Source: Thioalkalivibrio sp.
GTDB taxonomy: Bacteria > Pseudomonadota > Gammaproteobacteria > Ectothiorhodospirales > Ectothiorhodospiraceae
Reading direction: 5' to 3'
NCBI GenBank assembly: GCA_007120575.1
Contig: SKNJ01000005.1
Location: 1-7,046, forward strand
Length of the DNA: 7,046 nt
Part shown: in pieces, positions 1 through 5,755 of the stretch
Layout of the letters: each line of letters opens with the position of its first letter
Position numbering within the stretch: the stretch's first letter is position 1
Notes under the pieces: generated by a model
What the model was told of the DNA's origin: nothing
What the model saw: only the letters and a program-made list of their open reading frames with translations
Database searches by the model: none
Made by a program: the position numbers and the translations under genes

Positions 1-148
1 CCACCCGCAGGCGTTCGGCGGCGGACGCGGCGCCTTCATCCGCCAGCGCGGCGGACCACACCGGGAGCAGGGCCAGCGAGATCACCAGCCACGCCAGTAC
101 TCCGGTCGGGGAGCGGGTGGCGGAAGGCGAAAACGCGGGACTGTACAT
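1..148 (-). CDS. Secreted protein, N-terminal fragment (runs off the left edge)
   Basis: Forty-nine codons are visible before the window ends. The N-terminus is a signal peptide. A polar leader with one arginine (about residues 1-16) is followed by a hydrophobic core, VLAWLVISLALLPVW. A good signal peptidase I site follows, AALA before DEG, near residue 36. The mature protein is therefore periplasmic, outer-membrane or exported. The ATG lies 16 bp beyond the stop of the anti-sigma gene on the same strand, so it is probably the third gene of the sigma/anti-sigma operon and may be part of its regulon. No strong Shine-Dalgarno is seen, so a nearby alternative start is possible. Too little of the mature protein is present to assign a family, and none is claimed. 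Confidence 0.7.
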   Translation of the reverse strand, partial: MYSPAFSPSATRSPTGVLAWLVISLALLPVWSAALADEGAASAAERLRV

Positions 149-164
149 AGCGGCTAGCCCGGCA

Positions 165-977
165 TCAGACCTTGATGTAGATCCAGCCTTCGGCCTGGCG
201 TCGCGCGGCCTCGGCCACGCCGGAGTCAATACGCTCGGCCTGGGGCAGGATTTCGATTGGCTGGCCCTCTTCCTTCGCCAGGCGTTCCAGGGTCTGGGTA
301 CAGGCCGTGAAACGCAGGCCTGGATAGTTCTCGACCAGCATGGCGACACGCTCCGGGTACGGCGCGCGATCGGCACGCACCAGGTTCATCGCATTGTTGT
401 GTACTACCACTTGGACATTCAGCTCGCGCCCGCCCGCATACGCATCGCGATACATGCTCTCGATGTCGTTCAGCAACTCGGCCATCGCCCGGGTGTCGGC
501 GTCGTTGATATGCAGCAGGATCTGGTCGCCCTCGGTGACCGCGAACACCTCGCCGGCGGGCAGCGGTGCGCTCTCCGTGGCGGAAACCGGGGAGGGTTCC
601 ACGTTCTGGTCGGCGACTTTGTCGCCACCCCCGAGACTTGCCATGAAGGATGCATCGCGGGTCAACTCGAAGCCGGCCAGTGACCCCAGCACCAGGGCCA
701 CCACACCCGCCGCCATCGACGGGAACCAGGCCGAACGACGCGCGTGGGTCAGGCGACAGCGCCCGGCCCCGGCCTGCGATGACTGCACGTCCTCGTAGGC
801 CATGCTCACCAGTTCCTTGAGCTGGTGCATGTCACAGACCTCCCGGCTCAGCTGCTCGCTGGAGGCGATCGCCTTCAGTGTGCTGAGGCGGTCCTCCGGC
901 GAGAACTCGCCGTCGACAAAGGCATTGAGGATCTCCTCCGAGGGACGATCCTGCGCCTTGAGTCGGTAATTAGCCAT
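165..977 (-). CDS. Membrane anti-sigma factor with C-terminal DsrE-like domain
   Basis: This 270-residue protein has three parts. Residues about 14-64 resemble the N-terminal sigma-binding domain of anti-sigma factors (ILNAFVDGEFSPEDR), but lack the HxxxCxxC zinc motif of the ZAS group. Residues about 85-104 form one hydrophobic helix (AAGVVALVLGSLAGF) preceded by an arginine-rich segment, which predicts N-in/C-out topology. After a Ser/Pro-rich linker, residues about 150-270 match the DsrE/DsrF-like family (COG1416 type): VQVVVHNNAMNLV with His193, FTACTQTL with the conserved Cys226, and the typical ending SGVAEAARRQAEGWIYIKV. DsrE proteins carry or sense sulfane sulfur on this cysteine. The start codon overlaps the end of the sigma gene by 8 bp, which suggests translational coupling. 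I infer a sigma inhibitor whose periplasmic domain senses sulfur, thiol or redox state. The sensing role is not shown by sequence alone. Confidence 0.82.
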   Translation of the reverse strand: MANYRLKAQDRPSEEILNAFVDGEFSPEDRLSTLKAIASSEQLSREVCDMHQLKELVSMAYEDVQSSQAGAGRCRLTHARRSAWFPSMAAGVVALVLGSLAGFELTRDASFMASLGGGDKVADQNVEPSPVSATESAPLPAGEVFAVTEGDQILLHINDADTRAMAELLNDIESMYRDAYAGGRELNVQVVVHNNAMNLVRADRAPYPERVAMLVENYPGLRFTACTQTLERLAKEEGQPIEILPQAERIDSGVAEAARRQAEGWIYIKV

Positions 978-1530
978 GCCGATTCCTCACTACCTTGAGT
1001 TGGGGTGCCTCGGCCGCGCCCCCCTCGGCGGCCTGCTGCTCCAGCAGCACCTTCTTGAGCTGCGCCCGAGCCCGGCTCAGGCGGCTCATCACGGTCCCGA
1101 TCGGCACGTCCAGTACTTCCGAGACTTCCGAATAGGCGAAACCCTCGAGATCCACCAGCGCGACGACCTGCCGGTGATCCGCGCTCAATTCGGCCATCGC
1201 CTGATGAACGCTGGAGATCAACCGATTGCGCTCGGTCTGCTGCTCCGGGCAGTCCTCGCAGGGCAGCTCCATGTTGTCCACATCCACCGTGTCCTTCTGC
1301 CGGCGCCCCCAGTCGCGATAACAGTTGGTCATGATCCGGAACACCCAGGCCTTCAATGCCGTCTCGTCCTGCAGCGACTTCAGCCGGGTCAGAGCCTTCA
1401 TCATCGCCTCCTGCACCAGGTCATCGGCCAACGCGGCGTCGTGACACCAGGCAAAGGCCATTCGGTACATCTGCGGCCGCAGGTCACAGACCTTTTGGCG
1501 CAGACGCCGTTGCGCGAACCAGTTCGCCAT
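970..1530 (-). CDS. ECF-type RNA polymerase sigma factor
   Basis: This 186-residue group 4 sigma factor directs RNA polymerase to a small regulon. Region 2 spans about residues 12-78, with the core-binding signature DDLVQEAMMKAL (36-47) and the WVFRIMTNCYRDWGRR segment that contacts the -10 element. Region 4 spans about 105-160, with AMAELSADHRQVVALVDLEG and the recognition helix GTVMSRLSRARAQL that reads the -35. A CxxC pair (Cys91 and Cys94) sits in the inter-domain linker. I chose the ATG at 1530 because GGAGG lies 10 nt upstream and the sequence fits the family from there. An in-frame ATG at 1602 would put the start upstream of the candidate promoter. The TAA stop overlaps the anti-sigma start by 8 bp, the usual sigma/anti-sigma arrangement. 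The exact ECF group is not determined. Confidence 0.93.
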   Translation of the reverse strand: MANWFAQRRLRQKVCDLRPQMYRMAFAWCHDAALADDLVQEAMMKALTRLKSLQDETALKAWVFRIMTNCYRDWGRRQKDTVDVDNMELPCEDCPEQQTERNRLISSVHQAMAELSADHRQVVALVDLEGFAYSEVSEVLDVPIGTVMSRLSRARAQLKKVLLEQQAAEGGAAEAPQLKVVRNRHG

Positions 1531-1589
1531 GTTGCGGTTTCCTCCATCCTGCCGGACCGTACGTGCGGCCCCGCTTTTCTTGTACCCTG

Positions 1590-1618
1590 TAGGACGCCGC
1601 ACGCGGCGGCGCTATTCC
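1590..1618 (-). promoter_or_regulatory. Candidate ECF promoter for the sigma/anti-sigma operon
   Basis: On the minus strand, GGAATA (1618-1613) is followed after exactly 16 nt by CGTCCTA (1596-1590). This resembles the GGAA-type -35 and CGTC-type -10 elements of many ECF promoters. Transcription would start near 1583 and leave a leader of about 50 nt before the sigma ATG at 1530. ECF operons commonly drive themselves, so this is a plausible autoregulatory promoter. The GC-rich context makes chance matches possible. Confidence 0.45.
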
Positions 1619-1622
1619 GGCC

Positions 1623-1634
1623 CGTTGCGCAACG
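1623..1634. promoter_or_regulatory. 12-bp perfect palindrome between divergent operons
   Basis: CGTTGCGCAACG is a perfect dyad 4 bp upstream of the candidate ECF -35 and about 40 bp before the ATG of the divergent gene at 1674. Its position in a 143-bp divergent spacer suits a binding site for a dimeric regulator that could act on either side. No regulator is identified, and one 12-bp palindrome can arise by chance. Confidence 0.3.
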
Positions 1635-1673
1635 ACGCACTGCCGCAATGGGTTTTTACCCGCAGGATACCGC

Positions 1674-2111
1674 ATGGCCTTTGATGCGCAACAACTGGAA
1701 GCCGCGTTCGCGTTCGATCCCGACGCCGTCACGGACCTGCGCGAACGCTGGACCCGCCTGATTGCCGATGCCGTCTGGGCAGACCTGAAGACGGGCACCA
1801 TCGGCGCCATCCCCCGGCTGCGCAAGCGCTTGCTGGAGCTGGGCGAAAACCTGCGCTCGATGCTCTCCGACCGTGCCTGGATCCCGCACGAACGCGAACG
1901 CGTGAAGGGCGCGATGGCCGCCAGCCTGAACCTCCGCGACAGTCTGCAGCAGACCGACCGGGCCGCGAAGCTGCTGAATGGTGGCACCGATTTCGCACGC
2001 TTCGAGGCCGACTATCTCGCGTTCCGCCGGGACCTGCTGGCCCTGATCGAACGGCACGAACAGTGCTGGGGCGATCTGCTCGAGAGCCTCTACGACGACG
2101 AAACGGACTAA
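1674..2111 (+). CDS. Small helical protein of unknown function
   Basis: This 145-residue protein is soluble, charged and almost certainly all-helical (for example IPRLRKRLLELGENLRSML and FRRDLLALIERHEQCW). It has no signal peptide, membrane segment or recognisable catalytic motif, and I do not recognise the family. The ATG follows AGGA by 6 nt. It is the first gene of a plus-strand operon, and the GCS2-family ligase begins 6 bp after its stop. This spacing suggests co-transcription and possibly a partner or accessory role for the ligase. The short acidic tail (YDDETD) and single cysteine are the only other notable features. Coding potential is supported by operon position and typical GC-rich codon use. 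Confidence 0.75.
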   Translation: MAFDAQQLEAAFAFDPDAVTDLRERWTRLIADAVWADLKTGTIGAIPRLRKRLLELGENLRSMLSDRAWIPHERERVKGAMAASLNLRDSLQQTDRAAKLLNGGTDFARFEADYLAFRRDLLALIERHEQCWGDLLESLYDDETD

Positions 2112-2117
2112 CCGGCG

Positions 2118-3554
2118 ATGGGTCAGGAGATTCGCGAGGAGCGTTTTGCCCCGGAGGACTACGAACGCTTCCGTGCGGCCCTGGCCCGCGAGACGCGCGT
2201 GCTGCTCGACTGGCTGGAGGAGGCCCCGGCAACCCCGAAGCACCCGCCACGACTCGGATTCGAGATCGAGGCCTGGCTGTGCGATACCAACGGGCGCCCC
2301 CTGCCGGTCAACGAGGCCTTCCTTGCGGCGATGGCCAATCCGCTGGCCACGGTGGAACTGGCGCGCTTCAACGTGGAACTCAATACCGGGGTGTTCCGGG
2401 TCGGCCCCGGCGTATTCTCCGCGATCCTGGCCGAGACCCGCGAAACCCTGCGCCAGGCCCGGCGCGCCGCGCGCCATGCCGGAGCCGAACTGTTGATGGC
2501 CGGGACCCTGGCGACCCTGGAGCCGGACGACCTCGGGATCCACCAGATGTCACCCCAGGCCCGCTTCCGCGCACTCAACACCGCCGTGCTGGCGAACCGG
2601 GCGCAGCGCCCACTGCAGGTCGACATCGTCGGCCACGACCATCTACGGCACAGTCACCATGACGTTATGCTGGAGGCCCTGGCCACGTCGTTCCAGGTGC
2701 ACATCGAGACCACCCCGGACAATGCCCATCGCGCCTACAACGCCGCGATGGTGGCTGCGGCCCCAGTGCTGACCGTGGCCGGCAATACCCCGTACATCTT
2801 CGGCCACGACCTGTGGGCCGAGAGCCGCATCCCGTTGTTCGAGCAGGCCGTAGAGGTCGGCGGCTTCGCCGACTCGGCGCGCGGCCCGATCCGGCGCGTG
2901 ACCTTTGGCACTGGCTACCTGCATCACTCGATCGGGGAGCTGTTCAGTGAGAATCTCGAACATTTCCCGGTGCTGCTGCCCGTGCGCTTCGACACCCCGG
3001 ACGACGCCCTGGCCCATCTGGCCCTGCACAACGGGACCATCTGGCGCTGGAACCGGCCGATCGTCGGCACCGACGCCGACGGACAACGCAGCCTGCGGCT
3101 CGAATTCCGCTGTCTGCCAGCCGGCCCGACGCTGATCGACATGCTCGCCAACACTGCCTTTGCGCTGGGTCTGATCGAATACCTGGTGGACCACTCCGCC
3201 GACGGCACGCTGGAGACGCCCTTCTCCGAGGCCCGCGACAACTTCTACAATGCGGCACGACATGGCCTGGACGCCCGCCTGCGCTGGGGACATGGCGACC
3301 CGCTGCCGGCCCCGCGCTTGCTGACCCGCACGCTGCTGCCGCACGCGGCCGAGGGGCTGGACCGCCTGGGCATCGACCCGGAAGAACGCGATGCCCTGCT
3401 GGGCATCATCGCCGCACGCATCGCCACCCGGCAGACCGGGGCCCAGTGGCAGCGCGCCTGGATCGCCCGCCATGGCCGCGACTGGGCCGGGCTGGTGCGC
3501 GCCTATCGCGGCTGGCAGAACACCGGAGCCCCGGTCCATACCTGGGGCCTTTAA
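2118..3554 (+). CDS. GCS2-family glutamate-cysteine ligase-like carboxylate-amine ligase
   Basis: This 478-residue enzyme belongs to the GCS2 (glutamate-cysteine ligase type 2) family, which forms an amide bond between a carboxylate, usually the gamma-carboxyl of glutamate, and an amine, using ATP. Visible family landmarks are LGFEIEAWL (46-54, with acidic metal/ATP ligands), FNVELNT (84-90), FQVHIET (192-198), FGTGYLHHSIGE (263-274) and RLEFRCLPAGPT (327-338). It is clearly longer than the roughly 370-residue YbdK type and has an extra C-terminal region after about residue 400. It is cytoplasmic, with no signal or membrane segment. The spacer from the upstream gene is 6 bp, and the hydrolase follows 8 bp after its stop. 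The Shine-Dalgarno is weak, so translation may be coupled. The true substrate could be cysteine (a glutathione precursor step) or another amine. The hydrolase neighbour hints at something other than plain glutathione synthesis. Confidence 0.85.
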   Translation: MGQEIREERFAPEDYERFRAALARETRVLLDWLEEAPATPKHPPRLGFEIEAWLCDTNGRPLPVNEAFLAAMANPLATVELARFNVELNTGVFRVGPGVFSAILAETRETLRQARRAARHAGAELLMAGTLATLEPDDLGIHQMSPQARFRALNTAVLANRAQRPLQVDIVGHDHLRHSHHDVMLEALATSFQVHIETTPDNAHRAYNAAMVAAAPVLTVAGNTPYIFGHDLWAESRIPLFEQAVEVGGFADSARGPIRRVTFGTGYLHHSIGELFSENLEHFPVLLPVRFDTPDDALAHLALHNGTIWRWNRPIVGTDADGQRSLRLEFRCLPAGPTLIDMLANTAFALGLIEYLVDHSADGTLETPFSEARDNFYNAARHGLDARLRWGHGDPLPAPRLLTRTLLPHAAEGLDRLGIDPEERDALLGIIAARIATRQTGAQWQRAWIARHGRDWAGLVRAYRGWQNTGAPVHTWGL

Positions 3555-3562
3555 GGAGACCC

Positions 3563-4606
3563 GTGAATCCCGCAATCGACGAATACTTCGAGCTGCCCGA
3601 CGGCTTTCTGGATGCCACCCCGGAGACCCTGCACCACTGCGTACCGGGCCCGGCCCTGATCCACCTGGAGGGGCAGCGGGAACCCGCCGTGGCGGTCGTG
3701 CTCCTGCTGCACGGCAACGAGCCGGTCGGGCTGCACGCGATCCAGCAACTACTCCGTCACTACACCGGGCGGCCCCTGCCACGCGCCCTGACCCTGGTGA
3801 TCGGCAACCCGCAGGCAGCCGCGCTCGACCAGCGCCATCTCGACCAGCAACCGGACTTCAACCGGATCTGGCCGGGGACCGAACAGGCCGGCTCGCCGGA
3901 AGCGGGGCTGTTCGCCGCAATCACCGGGCGCCTGGCGGAACGCGGTCTGTTCGCGGCGATCGACCTGCACAACAATACCGGCCGCAACCCGCACTACGCC
4001 TGCGTGAACCGCCTGGACCCCGCGTTCCTGAACCTGGCCGCGCTGTTTGGCCGCACAGTGGTCTACTTCACCCGCCCGCGCGGCGTGGCCTCGATGGCGC
4101 TGGCCGGAATCGCGCCGTCGGTGACCCTGGAATGCGGCCATCCCGAGGACGCGGCCGGCGTGCAACACGCCTTCGAAATGATCGACGGGGTACTGCACCT
4201 CGACCACTTCGCGACGGAGCCGCCCCGCCCGGATGCGATCGAGATCTTCCATACCGTGGCCCAGGTACGCGTTCGCGCGGGCCTGCGGGTCGGCCTTGAC
4301 GCCCACCACGACGTGCAGCTCGAACCGGACCTCGACCGCCTGAATTTCCAGTTACTGCCGGCCGGCTCGCCGCTGATCCGCGTGCAATCGGATACCGACA
4401 CGCCGCTCGAGGCAATCGCCGAGGACGGCACGCTGGTCACCGAGGACTACCTGGAGCGGGTGGGGGGAGACATCCGGCTGAAACGCGCAGCGATGCCCTC
4501 GATGCTGACCCTGGACACGCGGGTGATTGCCCAGGACTGCCTGTGCTACCTGATGGAGCCGCTCACACTGCCGGAACACACCAGCGGAAAGGCCACCACC
4601 GGGTAG
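3563..4606 (+). CDS. Succinylglutamate desuccinylase/aspartoacylase-type zinc hydrolase
   Basis: This 347-residue member of the AstE/AspA branch of M14 zinc carboxypeptidases hydrolyses an amide bond on an N-acyl amino acid or similar compound. Zinc ligands are visible as HGNE (His50 and Glu53) and DLHN (His136). DFNRIWPG (98-105) is the substrate-binding DxNRxFPG motif. VTLECGHPED contains the likely catalytic Glu190. The C-terminal third (about 225-335) fits the beta-rich domain of the family. I chose GTG at 3563 because AAGGAG lies 4 nt upstream and homology begins there. An in-frame ATG at 3446 would lie deep inside the ligase gene. The gene sits 8 bp after the ligase stop, so the two are almost surely co-expressed. 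The substrate is unknown. AstE itself is not claimed, since no arginine succinyltransferase pathway genes are present. Confidence 0.88.
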   Translation: MNPAIDEYFELPDGFLDATPETLHHCVPGPALIHLEGQREPAVAVVLLLHGNEPVGLHAIQQLLRHYTGRPLPRALTLVIGNPQAAALDQRHLDQQPDFNRIWPGTEQAGSPEAGLFAAITGRLAERGLFAAIDLHNNTGRNPHYACVNRLDPAFLNLAALFGRTVVYFTRPRGVASMALAGIAPSVTLECGHPEDAAGVQHAFEMIDGVLHLDHFATEPPRPDAIEIFHTVAQVRVRAGLRVGLDAHHDVQLEPDLDRLNFQLLPAGSPLIRVQSDTDTPLEAIAEDGTLVTEDYLERVGGDIRLKRAAMPSMLTLDTRVIAQDCLCYLMEPLTLPEHTSGKATTG

Positions 4607-4634
4607 GCCAGGCTGGCGCGTCGGACCACCGGGT
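4595..4634. repeat. 10-bp direct repeat and short dyad between convergent genes
   Basis: ACCACCGGGT occurs at 4595-4604 and again at 4625-4634, exactly 30 bp apart. The first copy runs into the TAG stop of the hydrolase and the second into the stop of the minus-strand small gene. Between them lies GCCAGGCTGGC (4607-4617), a short interrupted dyad. There is no T-run, so this is not a convincing intrinsic terminator, although the convergent position would suit one. Confidence 0.3.
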
Positions 4635-4843
4635 CAGGCGTCGCGTTCGACGCGTTCCAGCACCTGGGCGACGTGATCGCCCTTGCGGTAGTTGGGTAGA
4701 TCGCGCTGCATGTCGGCCAGCGCCTGATCGCGCTCCGTTTCGCTGTCATACCAGCGATACGCCTCCCAGTCCGGACCGAGCAGATGCGGCATGCTCATGG
4801 TGCTCCCTTCGGGCAGGCGGATTCGAATGCCGTAACGTTTCAT
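4634..4843 (-). CDS. Small 69-residue protein of unknown function
   Basis: The protein is compact, with a beta-like start (MKRYGIRIRLPEG), an aromatic centre (WEAYRWYDSE) and a helical charged C-terminal half (ERDQALADMQRDL). The balanced composition, codon use and absence of rare-codon clusters look like a genuine small gene rather than a chance frame. The ATG overlaps the stop of an upstream reading frame as ATGA, and GGAG lies only 3 nt before it, so translation is probably coupled to whatever was encoded upstream. It converges on the hydrolase gene, with 27 bp between the two stops. I do not recognise a family. It could be a partner of the damaged gene just upstream, in a two-small-gene module. 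Confidence 0.65.
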   Translation of the reverse strand: MKRYGIRIRLPEGSTMSMPHLLGPDWEAYRWYDSETERDQALADMQRDLPNYRKGDHVAQVLERVERDA

Positions 4844-4954
4844 GGGCTCCAGAAATACCAGTCAGGGTCGGGGCCGTACAACGCCAAAGCGGCGGCGTAC
4901 TCCGCGGGACCCGCGAACCTTCACCGTTTGCCCCCCCGCTGTCAAGGCGATCAC
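4840..4954 (-). pseudogene. Frame-disrupted small gene (intact 3' end, no usable start)
   Basis: On the minus strand one frame encodes 26 protein-like residues ending YGPDPDWYFWSP and a TGA (4842-4840). That TGA overlaps the ATG of the next gene as ATGA, a classic coupled junction. Upstream, the frame is closed by TGA at 4923-4921 with no start codon in between. A different frame from a GTG at 4954 reads plausibly as VIALTAGGQTVKVRG up to the same point. One extra base between about 4925 and 4908 would explain both, as would translational +1 frameshifting. A run of seven G lies just upstream (minus strand). I read this as a recently damaged small gene, or a sequencing error in a G-rich stretch. 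The function is unknown. Confidence 0.4.
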
Positions 4955-5035
4955 AGCCCGACAGGGCGAGGCTGCCGTACCCGACCCCGGACGGGAACCG
5001 CGCTCGGGCGGCGGGTGCGCGGCAGGCACGTCGGC

Positions 5036-5689
5036 CTATGGCTCCACCGGCAGGCCAGCGGCCGCCCATTCCGGATAACCGCCCTCGAGCCGCCGCGCCT
5101 GATAGCCGGACTCGCGCAGGCGTGCGACCGCATCGAAGGCCAGCACGCAATACGGGCCACGGCAATAGGTGATCACCTCGCGATCCGGCGGCAGCTGTTC
5201 CAGGTAGTTTTCAAGTTCCGACAACGGCACGTTGACCGCCCCGGCCAGATGCCCCGCCGCGAACTCCTCGGGCGGACGCACGTCGATCAGGCTGACCTCG
5301 CCCTGCGGAATCCGGCGCGCAAGATCCGTCGGCGTCACCCCCTCCAGCGGATCCTTCGGGCCCAGATAGTCCGCCACCAGCTGACGCGCCTCCGCGACCT
5401 GTTCCATCGCCAGGTCCTGGATGGCATCGAACAGACGCACCACCGCATCCGCATCCGACAACCGGTAGAAGATGCGCTGACCCTGACGCCGGGTACGCAC
5501 CAGCCCCGCCTGGCGCAGAATCTGCAGATGCTGAGAGGTATTGGCCACCGACAGGCCACTCGCCGCCGCGAGCGCCTCCACGCTGCGCTCGCCCTGGGCG
5601 AGCAGCTCGATCAGCTCCAGCCGCCGGCCACTGGCAAACGCCTTGCCAATCCCGGCGAACTGGGCAAACAGGTCCTGCTTGAAACTCAT
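5036..5689 (-). CDS. ArsR-family transcriptional regulator fused to a rhodanese domain
   Basis: This 217-residue fusion has a winged helix-turn-helix of the ArsR/SmtB type at residues about 10-95, with recognition helix VANTSQHLQILRQAGLV and wing RRQGQRIFYRL. A rhodanese domain follows at about 118-217, with LIDVRPPEEFAAGHLAGAVN and active loop CRGPYC. The HTH part has no cysteine, so the usual ArsR metal site is absent. The only two cysteines are Cys176 and Cys181 in the rhodanese loop. Cys176 is positioned to accept sulfane sulfur. Known ArsR-rhodanese fusions are linked to sulfur or persulfide handling. I infer a repressor whose DNA binding changes with persulfidation or disulfide formation at this loop. 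GGAG lies 5 nt before the ATG. A dyad at its promoter suggests autoregulation, and no efflux or sulfide oxidation gene is adjacent. Confidence 0.9.
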   Translation of the reverse strand: MSFKQDLFAQFAGIGKAFASGRRLELIELLAQGERSVEALAAASGLSVANTSQHLQILRQAGLVRTRRQGQRIFYRLSDADAVVRLFDAIQDLAMEQVAEARQLVADYLGPKDPLEGVTPTDLARRIPQGEVSLIDVRPPEEFAAGHLAGAVNVPLSELENYLEQLPPDREVITYCRGPYCVLAFDAVARLRESGYQARRLEGGYPEWAAAGLPVEP

Positions 5690-5727
5690 CGGCGCTCCGG
5701 CAATATCATCCGTGCAACCCGCGCATC

Positions 5728-5755
5728 ATCCCCAGGTCCCGCGGGGAATGGGGAT
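5728..5755. promoter_or_regulatory. Candidate operator: 28-bp concentric dyad
   Basis: ATCCCC (5728-5733) and GGGGAT (5750-5755) are mirrored around the same centre as the inner palindrome CCCGCGGG (5738-5745). Eleven of 14 arm positions pair, plus one G-T. The dyad overlaps the expected transcription start of the ArsR-rhodanese gene, which would allow repression by occlusion. Binding by this protein is inference. Confidence 0.4.

Noticed and set aside
117..683. 188-codon open frame on the plus strand
   Set aside because: It lies fully antisense to the anti-sigma gene, whose DsrE-like and anti-sigma motifs are clear. This frame has a composition typical of GC-rich shadows and no family features.
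976..1761. 261-codon open frame on the plus strand opposite the sigma factor
   Set aside because: It is histidine-, leucine- and arginine-rich shadow sequence, with no domain motif. The minus-strand sigma gene explains the open frame.
1656..2543. 295-codon open frame on the minus strand
   Set aside because: It spans the antisense of two plus-strand genes and has no domain motif. Long antisense frames are expected at this GC content.
2643..3782. 379-codon open frame on the minus strand
   Set aside because: It is antisense to the ligase and the start of the hydrolase, both with conserved motifs. The translation is low-complexity Arg/Ala/Gly-rich.
3391..4299. 302-codon plus-strand frame overlapping the hydrolase
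   Set aside because: It is Arg/Pro/Gly-rich out-of-frame translation of the hydrolase gene.
4915..4950. TTGACA on the minus strand as a promoter for the 69-residue gene
   Set aside because: The -35 is perfect, but at 17-18 bp spacing the only -10 is a poor AAGGTT-like match.
4980..4995. GC-rich hairpin downstream of the ArsR-rhodanese gene as a terminator
   Set aside because: The arms pair with one mismatch but leave almost no loop, and there is no T-run on the minus strand after it.
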